This document shows, piece after piece, positions 1 through 8,565 of a DNA stretch of 64,000 bases. The DNA comes from Acinetobacter sp. ANC 4178 (GTDB taxonomy: Bacteria > Pseudomonadota > Gammaproteobacteria > Pseudomonadales > Moraxellaceae). The stretch's first letter is position 1. Each line of letters opens with the position of its first letter. The notes under the pieces are model-generated. The model saw only the letters and a list, made by a program, of their open reading frames with translations, made no database searches and was not told the origin of the DNA. The position numbers were made by a program, and so were the translations under genes. The stretch spans positions 1 through 64,000 of the forward strand of contig NZ_SJOD01000001.1 of NCBI RefSeq assembly GCF_004331175.1, written 5' to 3'.

Positions 1-13
1 AACTCTTCAGTTT
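1..13 (-). rRNA. rrs: 16S rRNA 5' end (partial, runs off left edge)
   Basis: Read on the minus strand, the first 13 bases give AAACTGAAGAGTT, which matches the conserved 5' end of gammaproteobacterial 16S rRNA (E. coli begins AAATTGAAGAGTTTGATC). The rest of the gene lies outside the window. A leader with boxB/boxA/boxC-like elements and a strong promoter precede it on the same strand, which supports the call although only the first bases are visible. Confidence 0.85.
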
Positions 14-281
14 AATACTTGCTAGCACCTTAAAGGGTGCCAATCTTGGCTCATCAATTTTCTGACATCAATTTCTCAAATAAACTTCGAGCAATTTCTA
101 CCATCAATCAATGAAAATAATTTCGATCGATCAATCAGTAAAAATCCACACAAGTTGTTCTTCATAATCTCTTAATGATCTATCTAATACCTCGTCAGTA
201 TTAGATGCTGGACTCAATATACTCAACAACTCAGCGCTTCGCGCTTCGTTCGTTTCCGTCTATCTCGTCGGCATGGGGTGC
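14..281 (-). promoter_or_regulatory. rRNA operon leader with boxB/boxA/boxC-like antitermination elements
   Basis: This non-coding stretch is the transcribed leader of the 16S gene. A perfect 9-bp inverted repeat with a 7-nt loop (182-190 with 198-206) fits a boxB hairpin. Immediately downstream in transcript direction, GATCATTAAGA (170-180) resembles the E. coli boxA core GCTCTTTAACA at 8 of 11 positions. CTTGTGTGGA (145-154) resembles boxC (CTGTGTGGGC). The order boxB-boxA-boxC is that of E. coli rrn leaders, where the elements recruit Nus factors for antitermination. The assignment is by pattern only, and boxA is the weakest element. No open reading frame of note was seen here. Confidence 0.65.
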
Positions 282-309
282 ATTCTATACGGTTTTGCTA
301 TGAGTGCAA
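282..309 (-). promoter_or_regulatory. rRNA operon promoter
   Basis: On the minus strand a -35 TTGCAC (304-309) and a -10 TAGAAT (282-287) are separated by 16 bp, the spacing typical of rRNA promoters. A GC-rich discriminator (GCACCCC) follows the -10 box, as expected for a stringently controlled promoter. AT-rich, A-tract DNA lies just upstream (about 310-360) and could serve as an UP element. Transcription should start near 275 and run left into the 16S gene. A second upstream promoter is possible but not convincing. Confidence 0.75.
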
Positions 310-425
310 GCGCATTTTATAAAAAAATGCGAAATACATCACCAAGAGATTATTAATTAATCAAATCGAATATTTATCACACTAAATTTAGCATCAGAGC
401 ATATTTTTTACAGGTTTCTACACTG

Positions 426-461
426 AAAAAACTCAGTACACATTCATATACTGAGTTTTTT
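426..461 (-). terminator. Rho-independent terminator of the DUF2057 gene
   Basis: A 13-bp perfect stem, AAAAAACTCAGTA (426-438) with TACTGAGTTTTTT (449-461), has T-tracts on both strands and sits 17 bases past the DUF2057 stop codon. It separates that gene from the rRNA promoter, which reads in the same direction. Confidence 0.85.
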
Positions 462-477
462 AATATTAAAAGAGAGC

Positions 478-1149
478 TTAGTTTGCTTGTTCAGCCACCC
501 AACCCATAAATTTTTGTCTTTCTGCTTTATTTGCTTTTTTCCATAGTTCAATTAATTCTTGATCTACAGGGATAGCATTTGATTTGGCATTTGTCGCAAC
601 TTGTAATGTCGAAGACGGTGAGTTTGCCACAGGCTGTGTATATACAGCTGGCGGTTGATTAACGGGTGTAGATTTTTTTTGTGTTAAATCTAAAGCTCCA
701 CCAAACATACTGCGACTTAACCATGGTTTTTGTTCTGTATTTGCACCAGTTTGCTGAACCAAAACTTGCTGTTTTTGATCAAAAAGCGCAATTGTAGGTT
801 GTTGTGCGTATTTTTTGGCATCTTCAAACGTTTTTGGTGGATTGATTAAAGCTAATTTATAGGTTTGATTGTCTTGAAGGCTTGGTGTTTTCAAAGTAAC
901 AACACCTGATTTAACAATATCATGCTCACCAGACATATGTTCAAAATACTGAATGTAGCGAACGCTAATGTCTGAACTACCCGCATCTAACTTATAGGTA
1001 TTATTTTCTGAACGGAATAAACCTGTATTCACTTCTTGATCATTTACCGCAAGAATCTTGATTGTTTCTGGAGCTGTGATTGTAACCGCTGAAAATACCG
1101 AACTACTTACCATTAATGCCGCTGTAGCAAATGTTAAACGTAAAGCCAT
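478..1149 (-). CDS. DUF2057 (YccT-type) secreted protein
   Basis: A 223-residue protein with a clear N-terminal signal peptide (about residues 1-20, ending VFSA) followed by a DUF2057-like domain: a beta-rich opening with 'ITAPETIKILAVNDQEVN', then a Gln/Pro-rich linker. The function of the family is not known; members are periplasmic or outer-surface proteins. The start at 1149 is chosen because GAGAAGG lies 4 bases upstream and the residues after it form the signal peptide; a longer frame upstream has no such support. The gene sits directly upstream of the rRNA operon in the same direction, insulated by a strong terminator. Confidence 0.75.
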   Translation of the reverse strand: MALRLTFATAALMVSSSVFSAVTITAPETIKILAVNDQEVNTGLFRSENNTYKLDAGSSDISVRYIQYFEHMSGEHDIVKSGVVTLKTPSLQDNQTYKLALINPPKTFEDAKKYAQQPTIALFDQKQQVLVQQTGANTEQKPWLSRSMFGGALDLTQKKSTPVNQPPAVYTQPVANSPSSTLQVATNAKSNAIPVDQELIELWKKANKAERQKFMGWVAEQAN

Positions 1150-1312
1150 TTTGCCTTCTCTTGATTCATTGTTAAATTTTAGTTGCACTATGCAAGTTAT
1201 AAATGACAATTTTATGACAAAGTCATTTTTGAAATGCAACCGATTTCTTTAACTTATTTTTATATACTTTACACAATAGATGATATTGGCATTTGGTCGA
1301 GGGGAAATCCGA

Positions 1313-1327
1313 ATGCACATGGTGCAT
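1313..1327. repeat. Small palindrome upstream of the DUF2057 gene
   Basis: ATGCAC and GTGCAT form a perfect 6-bp inverted repeat around 3 bases. It lies about 165 bases before the DUF2057 start and could be an operator half-site pair, but no regulator can be named. Confidence 0.3.
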
Positions 1328-1401
1328 ATACGATTTAATATAGAAATTTGATCATTTAAAGACACCGCAATCATCAATGTAAATGACTGCGGTAAAGACA
1401 T

Positions 1402-1995
1402 TTAGTTAAATGTTTTAAAGCGGATGTTATCGTCTAAATATGTTTTCTCACCCGCTGGTGCTTCTATTGAACCTAACACTAATTGAGCGCGTAGCTTCCA
1501 ATGGCTTGGAATGTCAAAAGTTGCCGCAACTTCAGCATCAATTACTGGATTATAGTGCTGTAAGGATGCACCAATATTATGTTCAGCCAATATTGTCCAA
1601 ACTGCATATTGCGCAATTGCTGATGAATGCTCTGACCATACAGGGAAGTTATCTGCATAGAGTGCGAATTGCTCTTGCAATGATTTCACAACATCTTGAT
1701 CTTCATAAAATAGAACCGTAGCGTAACCCGCAGCGAAACTATCTATTTTTTTACTTGTATTTTCAAATGCTTCCGCTGGAACCATTTTACGCAAAGTTTC
1801 GCGTACAATTTCCCAGAACTTATGGTGTGATTGACCAAATAGGCTAACGACGCGTGAGGTTTGAGAGTTGAAAGCTGATGGACTTTCACGTACAGCATCC
1901 TTAATAAGCTGTTCGACTTCTGTTTGTTCTAGATTTACATTCTTTCCAATTGCATAAATTGTACGGCGTTTTTTCATATGATCTAAGAATGCCAT
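1402..1995 (-). CDS. Nitroreductase-family protein (Frm2/Hbn1-like), copy 1
   Basis: A 197-residue FMN-dependent nitroreductase-fold protein. The segment 'SPSAFNSQTSRVV' followed by 'FGQSHHKFW' is characteristic of the Frm2-like subgroup, as are 'GYATVLFYEDQ', 'WSEHSSAIAQYAVW' and 'ALAEHNIGASLQHYNP'-type motifs near the C-terminus. Family members reduce nitro compounds or quinones with NAD(P)H, and in yeast act in lipid or oxidative stress signalling; the substrate here is unknown. The start at 1995 is preferred over an in-frame ATG at 2013 because ATGAGGAC gives a ribosome-binding site about 8 bases before it. A paralogue lies upstream on the same strand. Confidence 0.85.
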   Translation of the reverse strand: MAFLDHMKKRRTIYAIGKNVNLEQTEVEQLIKDAVRESPSAFNSQTSRVVSLFGQSHHKFWEIVRETLRKMVPAEAFENTSKKIDSFAAGYATVLFYEDQDVVKSLQEQFALYADNFPVWSEHSSAIAQYAVWTILAEHNIGASLQHYNPVIDAEVAATFDIPSHWKLRAQLVLGSIEAPAGEKTYLDDNIRFKTFN

Positions 1996-2177
1996 TATTT
2001 TGTCCTCATTCATTTGTTCGTTTAAATAGAGAGTTATATCTCAATTGTCATACATGTATCTTAAGTGGTTTGTAAATTATATAAAGACCTATGATTGTGA
2101 CAGTCTGTTTTATATTTAGAACGTTCAAAGGATAACAAAATTTTCTTCATTACGGCTTAAACGAAATTGTCACTCTC

Positions 2178-2864
2178 TTACTTAAAAATCAAAAAATCTG
2201 CTTCTTTCTTGACAGCTTCCACATACTCGGCATCTTGTTCGATCGAACCAAATACTAGCTGGGTTTGCAACTTCCATTTTGTACTGAGTTTTAAGTATTG
2301 TGCAACTTTGTAATCAATTGAGGGACTGTAATAATTAAAATTCGCACCTATTCCTATTTCTGCTAAAGCCATCCAAACTGCATATTGCGCCATTCCTGAA
2401 CTCTGTTCTGACCACAATGGTAATTCTGCTGAATTTAAGGGTGAATTCTTTTGCAAGTTTTCGATGGCTGTTTGATCTTCAAAAAATAAAACTGTTCCAT
2501 AAGCCGCGTTGCATTTCTGAATCTTTATTGCAATTGCTGGAAATAAGTGTTCGGGTATTTGTGTTTTTTGAATTTCTTGAACCAAACGCCAAAATTCCGT
2601 ATGTGCTTTGGAAAATAGAATAACAATACGTGTAGTTTTCATGTTCACTGCAGATGGGCAACTTAAAGCAGCTGTATGAATCAACTCAGTTAAATATTCT
2701 TGATCATATGCTAGGTTCTTACCTAATTTCTGTATGGATTGGCGTTGTTGTAATTGTTGAAGATAATCCGATTCCTTTGAATCAGTTTCATTTTTTCTAT
2801 TAAAAATTAAGTCCGTTGTAATTTCAGTTGTTAGCACTTGGCTAAGTTTATCTAATAGTGCCAT
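2178..2864 (-). CDS. Nitroreductase-family protein (Frm2/Hbn1-like), copy 2
   Basis: A 228-residue paralogue of the next gene downstream, sharing its layout: 'CPSAVNMKTTRIVILFS', 'AYGTVLFFEDQ', 'WSEQSSGMAQYAVW' and 'QLVFGSIE'. It is longer at the N-terminus by roughly 30 residues, with a polar insert before the conserved 'QRQSIQKLGKN' region. The two copies are clearly diverged, so the duplication is not recent. GTGGGGT lies about 6 bases before the ATG. The 182-bp gap to the downstream copy suggests separate expression. The substrate is unknown; the conserved SPSAFNSQ of copy 1 is changed to CPSAVNMK, which may alter the flavin or substrate site. Confidence 0.82.
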   Translation of the reverse strand: MALLDKLSQVLTTEITTDLIFNRKNETDSKESDYLQQLQQRQSIQKLGKNLAYDQEYLTELIHTAALSCPSAVNMKTTRIVILFSKAHTEFWRLVQEIQKTQIPEHLFPAIAIKIQKCNAAYGTVLFFEDQTAIENLQKNSPLNSAELPLWSEQSSGMAQYAVWMALAEIGIGANFNYYSPSIDYKVAQYLKLSTKWKLQTQLVFGSIEQDAEYVEAVKKEADFLIFK

Positions 2865-2983
2865 TGATTACCCCACAAAACCCAAATACACATATTTTTT
2901 TTAAGGGTTTTATTCTAACGCTAAATTTCTGGGAAATAATCATTTACTCAGGATAGAGTGTTCTCTTTTAAATCAAACAAATA

Positions 2984-3021
2984 CCCTAAAAAAGATAAAC
3001 TCCGCATTTTGCGGAGTTTAT
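2984..3021 (-). terminator. Rho-independent terminator of ftsY
   Basis: An 11-bp stem, ATAAACTCCGC (2995-3005) with GCGGAGTTTAT (3011-3021), is followed on the minus strand by a run of six T's. It lies 18 bases past the ftsY stop codon. Confidence 0.85.
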
Positions 3022-3038
3022 GTGAAATAGACTACTTT

Positions 3039-4142
3039 TTATTTTTCGGTTTCAAACAATGCTGCTACAAATGATTTAGCAGAGAATGGGCGTAAATCAT
3101 CAATTTTTTCACCGACACCAATAAAGCGAATTGGAACATGAGTGCGACTTGCGATGTTAAACAGAACACCACCTTTTGCTGTTCCATCTAATTTAGTGAT
3201 CGTAATACCTGTAAGACCAACAGCCTCATCAAATAATTCGACTTGGTTAATCGCATTTTGACCTGTGCCTGCATCGACAACCAACATAATTTCGTGTGGC
3301 GCAGTAGCATCAATTTTTTGCATAACACGCTTAACTTTCGTCAATTCTTGCATTAAATGACTTTTGTTATGTAAACGTCCTGCAGTATCGGCAATTAGAA
3401 CATCAACACCTTTTGCACGTGCACTTTCAAAAGCATCGAAAATGACAGAAGCACTATCTGCACCATGACCTTGAGCAACCACGGCGATATTGTTGCGCTC
3501 ACCCCAAATTTGCAATTGCTCGGTTGCTGCTGCACGGAAAGTATCCCCAGCAGCAAGCATGACTTTTTTACCTTCACCTTGCAAACGCTTAGCCAATTTA
3601 CCAATTGTGGTGGTTTTACCTACCCCATTTACACCGACAACCAAAATCACAAAAGGGTTTTTATTCGGATCGATATGCAAAGGTTTAACACGTGGAGCAA
3701 GCAAGTTAACCAATTCTTCTTGCAATGCTTTATACAAAGAATGTGAATAAATCAAATCACCACGCGCTGTACGCTCAGTCAAATTTGCGATAATTGCTTT
3801 GGTCGCATCTACCCCAATATCTGCAACTAAAAGCTGCTCTTCAACTTCTTCTAATAGCTCATCATCAATTTCTTTACCACCGATCAAAATGTTGACCATA
3901 CCATCGGCAAAGTTTTTACGGGTTTTGGTTAACCCTTCTTTCATTCGGCTAAAAAAGCCGCCTGTTGACTTTTCGGCAATTTGCTCATCGGAAGTTATTT
4001 GAACTGAAGTCGTAACTTCTTCAGCTTTTGGAGTCTCAACAATTGGTACATTTACCGCAGGTAAACTTGGTAAAGTTACATCATCATCCCCAATATCAGC
4101 ATCAATCAAAAATTTATTTTGCCCAGTAGATTGTTGTTGCAT
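3039..4142 (-). CDS. ftsY: Signal recognition particle receptor FtsY
   Basis: A 367-residue SRP receptor GTPase that docks ribosome-nascent chain-SRP complexes at the inner membrane. It has an acidic N-terminal A region (about residues 1-60), the four-helix N domain, and a G domain with the P-loop 'GVNGVGKTTTIGKLA', 'AAGDTFRAAA', 'ADTAGR' and 'TKLDGTAKGG'. The C-terminus ends with the conserved 'GVGEKIDDLRPF'. The start at 4142 has AAAGGATT upstream; a longer reading frame to 4190 would add a poorly supported extension. It is transcribed away from the M16 peptidase pair. Confidence 0.97.
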   Translation of the reverse strand: MQQQSTGQNKFLIDADIGDDDVTLPSLPAVNVPIVETPKAEEVTTSVQITSDEQIAEKSTGGFFSRMKEGLTKTRKNFADGMVNILIGGKEIDDELLEEVEEQLLVADIGVDATKAIIANLTERTARGDLIYSHSLYKALQEELVNLLAPRVKPLHIDPNKNPFVILVVGVNGVGKTTTIGKLAKRLQGEGKKVMLAAGDTFRAAATEQLQIWGERNNIAVVAQGHGADSASVIFDAFESARAKGVDVLIADTAGRLHNKSHLMQELTKVKRVMQKIDATAPHEIMLVVDAGTGQNAINQVELFDEAVGLTGITITKLDGTAKGGVLFNIASRTHVPIRFIGVGEKIDDLRPFSAKSFVAALFETEK

Positions 4143-4319
4143 GCCGAATCCTTTGAAAAGCAGCGTGTTAAAAGTTAATGATTTTAGCATAAAAGAGAAG
4201 GATTTTCCTTATCTTGCCGTATCGTATAAATCAGCTACAAAAAGCTACACCCTTATGTTGCATTTATAAATAATTTTCTAAAGAATGATTTTAAATACCA
4301 AGGTTTGTGAGTTCCTTAA

Positions 4320-5702
4320 GTGTTTGGCAAAAATAATAATAACCGCCTAGAACAATCATCTATACTCTTAGGTATATTGATCTTAGTTTGTCCGATTTAT
4401 TGTTCTCCAGTTTATGCAAAACCTCAAAACAATCTGACACACTCAACCTCAGAATATACTTTAGACAATGGGCTGAAAGTGATCATCCGCGAAGACCATC
4501 GTTCACCTATGGTCATGACACAAATTTGGTATGCCGTTGGTAGTAGTGATGAATCAGGAAATCTGTTCGGTATTTCACACGCTTTAGAGCATATGATGTT
4601 TAAAGGCACCACCAAAGTACCTAATGATGAATTTACTCGTTTAAGTCGACTGTATGGTGGGAGTGTAAATGCTGCCACTTTTACCAACTACACCTATTAT
4701 TATCAACTCTACCAAAAAAACTTTTTACCTTTGGCTTTAGAATTAGAAGCAGATCGGATGAGTAATTTACTGCTCAGACAACAGGACTTTGATACTGAAA
4801 TTAAAGTCGTTATGGAAGAACGACGACAAAGAACCGATGATAATCCTCGTGCTCTCGCATCAGAACGGTTTAGATGGATTTCTTACCCAACCAGCCACTA
4901 TCGGCAACCTGTAATTGGCTATATGAAAAATCTCAACACTTTACAATTAAATGATCTCCAAAAATGGTATCAAGACTGGTATGCCCCCAATAATGCTATT
5001 TTAGTCATTGTTGGTGATGTGGATACTCAACAAACGCTTCATCAAGTTCAACAATACTTCTCTGCTATTCCAGCAAAAACATTAACTCAAAGAAATGAAG
5101 TTCAAGAATATACAAATATTGGCTATCGCTATATGGAGGTTAAACTTCCCGTACAAGTTCCAAATCTCTTTTTAGCTTGGAATGTTCCTTCTTTATCCAC
5201 CGCGCAAAATCCACAAGATGCCTATGCACTCGCTATTATCAAAAATATACTGGATAGCGGGATAACATCACGACTTCAAAACAATTTAGTCCGTAATCAA
5301 AAATTGGCGACTTCAGTCAGCGCATCTTATGATCCGTATAATCGAGGTGATAGCCTTTTTAGTCTTACTGCCATTCCTGTAGATGGCGTTTCACTGGAGG
5401 AGGTTGAGAAGGCCTTATTGACTGAAATAGAAAATTTAAAAAATAACCCTGCTGCTGATGATGAAGTAAATCGTGTAGTCACAAGATATATGGCCGATTT
5501 AATTTACAGCCAAGATGATATTGCAGGACAAGCCAGAATGATTGGAACATTGGAAGTGAATGGCTTGAGTTATCACTTAATTGATCAATTACAACAACAT
5601 TATGAAGCTATTACCCCAGAAGATATCCGACGCGTGGCAAATACCTATTTCAACCGAAAAAATTTAAGCAATATGCATATTCTTCCTGAACAACAAAAAT
5701 GA
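4320..5702 (+). CDS. M16-family zinc metallopeptidase (catalytic subunit type)
   Basis: A 460-residue insulinase/processing-peptidase-family enzyme with an N-terminal hydrophobic signal segment (about residues 15-35), so probably periplasmic. The inverted zinc motif HXXEH is present as HALEH (residues 87-91), and a glutamate at about residue 167 ('VVMEERR') falls at the expected 76-residue spacing for the third zinc ligand. The C-terminal half is the usual inactive M16_C domain. The start must be GTG at 4320, because a TAA codon lies directly before it in frame; the ribosome-binding site is weak. The next gene is a catalytically dead partner 15 bp away, so the two probably form a heterodimer. 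Confidence 0.9.
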   Translation: MFGKNNNNRLEQSSILLGILILVCPIYCSPVYAKPQNNLTHSTSEYTLDNGLKVIIREDHRSPMVMTQIWYAVGSSDESGNLFGISHALEHMMFKGTTKVPNDEFTRLSRLYGGSVNAATFTNYTYYYQLYQKNFLPLALELEADRMSNLLLRQQDFDTEIKVVMEERRQRTDDNPRALASERFRWISYPTSHYRQPVIGYMKNLNTLQLNDLQKWYQDWYAPNNAILVIVGDVDTQQTLHQVQQYFSAIPAKTLTQRNEVQEYTNIGYRYMEVKLPVQVPNLFLAWNVPSLSTAQNPQDAYALAIIKNILDSGITSRLQNNLVRNQKLATSVSASYDPYNRGDSLFSLTAIPVDGVSLEEVEKALLTEIENLKNNPAADDEVNRVVTRYMADLIYSQDDIAGQARMIGTLEVNGLSYHLIDQLQQHYEAITPEDIRRVANTYFNRKNLSNMHILPEQQK

Positions 5703-5717
5703 CTAAGGGATAAGCAA

Positions 5718-7346
5718 ATGTGGCAATTATATTTATGTTTCATGGCCTCTTTTTTATTTTCACCTGCTAGTTTTGCTGAGCTTATACAAAATACCAAAAC
5801 AACAAACGAGTTCAGCTCAATTGCTCATTTACAAAGCCTCAAAAATATTCAGGAAAATCCACATCAAATTGCTCCCTACGTACATGAACTCAATAATCGT
5901 TTTCATGTTCGATCACTTTTTGTGGAATCGCCAACTTTACCCATAGTTGACATTCAACTGACCTTTAATGCTGGTTCGGCACGGGACTCTGAGATTGGTT
6001 CTAATCTTTATGGTTTATCCAACATGGCCGCACAACTTCTGGATGAAGGAACAACCAACTACACAGCGCAGGAAATTATTTCAACCTTTGAAAGTGTTGG
6101 AGCAAAATTCAGTGTGGCTACATACCGAGATATGTTTATTATCAAATTAAGGGCCTTATCCGATCCTGAAAAGTTACAACCTGCCTTAAGCATGATGCTT
6201 GAAGTATTGAATCACTCTACCTTTAAGGCACCCAGTATTGATTTGATGCTCAGTAATACTGCTGTTGGGCAAAAACAATTAAAAGAAAACCCAGATCGTA
6301 TGAAAAACATTGTGTTTTATCGGACATTATATGGCAAACACCCTTATGCCGAACCCATTACTGGAACTCAAGCCAGTATTAAACGCATCACGCCTGAAAA
6401 TTTGATCGAGTTCCGTAAGCAATTTTTGGTACGGAATAATTTAAATATTGCAATTACTGGACAACTAACTCCCAAAGAAGCTTTAAAACTATCTGAAAAA
6501 ATAGCCAAACAATTACCTGAAGGCAGCCAAGCCAATCCTCTCCCTGCTCCAAGTATTCGTACAGATTTTAATATTCGGCATATCCCTTATTCATCAAGCC
6601 AAGCACATATTGTGATGGGTGAAATCGGAACCACTCGAGATGATCCAGATTATTTGGCACTGCAAGTTGCGAATCGCATATTTGGAACAGGAGGATTTAA
6701 TTCCATCTTAAGTCAAGAACTCCGTGTTAAACGAGGACTGACCTATGGTGTATATAGTAATTTTAATTTCATGCAAGCTGCTGGCCCCTTTAGCTTAGGC
6801 TATTCAACCGAACAAGCTCATTTGCTAGAAAGTATTCAGATTGCACATCAAGCCTTGGTCAATTTCATTGACACACCGATTGACCAACAGCAATTTGAAC
6901 AGACCAAACTAGGTATGATGCGGGCTTTCCCCAATAACTATAGTAGCAATGCAGCAATTAATGCTCAGTTAGGCGCTATGGGTTTTTATCATTTACCTGC
7001 TGACTATTTAAGTCGCTACAGCGAAGAATTAAATCAATTAACCGCTATTCAAGTACAAAATGCGATCCGAAAACATTTACACCCAGATCGACTAACCCTC
7101 GTAATTTTTAGTAAAAACCTAGATAAATCTGCCTTAGAACGTATTTTACAAGAAAACTTAAACACGAGTAAAAAATTAGCTCAACCTCAAACAACACTTC
7201 CTAAAATGAACGAACCGTATCATCCGCCAAAGGAGGAAGCTCCTTTGCACGATTCTTCTCCGTATGATATGCCCGCATCAATTTCAAGTAATGACCTATG
7301 GTCACCTGATGCTTATACAAAAGTTGATCTGCCATATCTTGAGTAG
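5718..7346 (+). CDS. M16-family peptidase-like protein (non-catalytic partner)
   Basis: A 542-residue M16-family protein with a signal peptide (residues 1-20, ending SFA). The position of the HXXEH motif reads 'LSNMAAQLLDEGT', so the zinc ligands are lost, as in the structural subunits of M16 pairs. 'ELRVKRGLTYGVYSNF' marks the C-terminal M16 domain, which supplies substrate-binding residues. It probably works with the upstream catalytic subunit. The last 48 residues or so (after about 7200) are Pro/Asp/Ser-rich, unlike the M16 fold, and their DNA also encodes the end of a minus-strand gene. The tail may be a late extension after loss of an earlier stop codon. Confidence 0.88.
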   Translation: MWQLYLCFMASFLFSPASFAELIQNTKTTNEFSSIAHLQSLKNIQENPHQIAPYVHELNNRFHVRSLFVESPTLPIVDIQLTFNAGSARDSEIGSNLYGLSNMAAQLLDEGTTNYTAQEIISTFESVGAKFSVATYRDMFIIKLRALSDPEKLQPALSMMLEVLNHSTFKAPSIDLMLSNTAVGQKQLKENPDRMKNIVFYRTLYGKHPYAEPITGTQASIKRITPENLIEFRKQFLVRNNLNIAITGQLTPKEALKLSEKIAKQLPEGSQANPLPAPSIRTDFNIRHIPYSSSQAHIVMGEIGTTRDDPDYLALQVANRIFGTGGFNSILSQELRVKRGLTYGVYSNFNFMQAAGPFSLGYSTEQAHLLESIQIAHQALVNFIDTPIDQQQFEQTKLGMMRAFPNNYSSNAAINAQLGAMGFYHLPADYLSRYSEELNQLTAIQVQNAIRKHLHPDRLTLVIFSKNLDKSALERILQENLNTSKKLAQPQTTLPKMNEPYHPPKEEAPLHDSSPYDMPASISSNDLWSPDAYTKVDLPYLE

Positions 7347-7533
7347 AAGGATAAGAAGCTTGCTGAGATAACTGTTTAATTTGATGATATTGCTCTGGTG
7401 TCACTGGTCTAAACAATGCAAAAGTAGCCAAAAAAAGAATCGCACCAATAATTAGCGCGACCAAGAAATAATATAAATTCTCTAATTTAAACTGATAAAA
7501 AAAATGAATAATTTTTTGCTTTGCGCTATGCAT
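7201..7533 (-). CDS. Small single-pass membrane protein of unknown function
   Basis: A 110-residue protein with one strong transmembrane helix (about residues 22-42, 'YYFLVALIIGAILFLATFALF') and a polar C-terminal part, so probably anchored in the inner membrane with a soluble tail. GAGGTAG lies 5 bases before the ATG at 7533, which supports translation. No family was recognised. Its 3' 146 bases overlap the end of the plus-strand M16 partner gene in convergent orientation. It lies downstream of another small membrane protein gene on the same strand, about 100 bp away. Confidence 0.65.
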   Translation of the reverse strand: MHSAKQKIIHFFYQFKLENLYYFLVALIIGAILFLATFALFRPVTPEQYHQIKQLSQQASYPSTQDMADQLLYKHQVTIGHYLKLMRAYHTEKNRAKELPPLADDTVRSF

Positions 7534-7636
7534 ACACTACCTCGAATCAGCAGATAGTGTAGGTTGGGTACTAAAGAATCTCAAGTTTATTTGCCCAGTC
7601 TTAACCTGAAATGGCTAAAAATGGGCAAATTTGGTC

Positions 7637-7999
7637 TTAAGCACTGGTAATATTACGAACCACGGCAAAATAAAGAATAAAAGCAATTAAAGCCAACGCC
7701 AATACAATGGCAAACATACCTACTCCATGCTCTGCATCCGCAGGATGTAAGTCCTCATCATCCGCAATTCTGCGCAGTTCCCCATCGTACATTTTATAAA
7801 ATTCAACTCTTTGTTGTGGCTCCAGTGTTCGCGTAAAATCATACACGCGCTTACGCTGAGCCAAACAATATTCCCCTAAATGAATTTCATTGTGAAAAAT
7901 GGCCTCATCTAATTGTTGACGATGATAGTGAGCCAATTCAATAATTTTTTCCGCGTTCAGTGGTAAATCAAAAGTAAAGCCGTCTATTGTATTTGTCAT
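7637..7999 (-). CDS. Tail-anchored-like small membrane protein of unknown function
   Basis: A 120-residue protein with a soluble, charged N-terminal region (about residues 1-90, rich in His, Glu and Arg) and one C-terminal transmembrane helix (about residues 94-114, 'GMFAIVLALALIAFILYFAVV'). A strong AAGGAG precedes the ATG at 7999. No known domain was recognised. It is transcribed divergently from the Sel1-type gene and may be cotranscribed with the next small membrane protein downstream, although a long-loop inverted repeat (7589-7597 with 7622-7630) lies between them. Confidence 0.7.
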   Translation of the reverse strand: MTNTIDGFTFDLPLNAEKIIELAHYHRQQLDEAIFHNEIHLGEYCLAQRKRVYDFTRTLEPQQRVEFYKMYDGELRRIADDEDLHPADAEHGVGMFAIVLALALIAFILYFAVVRNITSA

Positions 8000-8218
8000 A
8001 TTATTCTCCTTTTAATTACAGTATCCTGTCGTTACATCTTAATAAAAAAACATTTTGACTATTGTTTAATCATGTAACTTGAATTTATTCGTACAACCCT
8101 CATATGTTATTTGACTTTTCATCCAATCTGTAATATTAGTTTAATAATACTTAGTTAAATTAGTATAAAGACTATAAAAGTCGAGTTGTACAATCATAAT
8201 TACAATAAGGAGTTATCT

Positions 8219-8452
8219 ATGATTCAACAAATTTCTCATCATGAGTTAGAACATGCATATGCTACTGCGGTGAACACTATTCAATCGCAAATGAACTTTT
8301 CAGAAGCAGTTCTACAATTGGAAGACGTGGCACGTGCGGGTCATGGTAAAGCGGCAATGTTTTTAGCTGAACTGTACTATCAAGGATTCCGTGTAGAACG
8401 CGATTCACTTAAAGCACAATACTGGCAGAAAATGGCCACGATGCAAGCATAA
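8219..8452 (+). CDS. Small Sel1-repeat-like protein
   Basis: A 77-residue protein whose second half, 'EAVLQLEDVARAGHGKAAMFLAELYYQGFRVERDSLKAQYWQKMA', fits one and a half Sel1/TPR-like helical repeats (A-x-L-A-x-x-Y-x-x-G pattern). Such repeats mediate protein contacts; the partner is unknown. There is no signal peptide, so it is probably cytoplasmic. The start at 8219 is set by AAGGAG 7 bases upstream. The gene stands alone and is closed by a hairpin terminator. Confidence 0.75.
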   Translation: MIQQISHHELEHAYATAVNTIQSQMNFSEAVLQLEDVARAGHGKAAMFLAELYYQGFRVERDSLKAQYWQKMATMQA

Positions 8453-8455
8453 TGA

Positions 8456-8480
8456 AACGTCACTTAGGTGGCGTTTTTTT
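8456..8480 (+). terminator. Terminator of the Sel1-like gene
   Basis: AACGTCAC (8456-8463) pairs with GTGGCGTT (8468-8475) across a TTAG loop, with one G-T pair, followed by a T-run. It starts 3 bases past the stop codon. Confidence 0.8.
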
Positions 8481-8565
8481 TGGCTCTATTTTTCCAAAAC
8501 ATATTTACTTACGATTTTTCGCAAAGCTTACACAGAAATTTAACCTGATGTTTTTACAATAACTC

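Noticed and set aside
310..400. Possible second rRNA promoter (TTGGTG, then TATAAA 18 bp away)
   Set aside because: Poor -35 and lies in AT-rich DNA where such matches arise by chance.
1058..1252. Short plus-strand open frame over the DUF2057 start
   Set aside because: Antisense to a signal peptide region, no ribosome-binding site.
2097..2103. Single CTGTCAC heptamer upstream of nitroreductase copy 1
   Set aside because: No second unit at 11-bp spacing, so it is not a Pho box.
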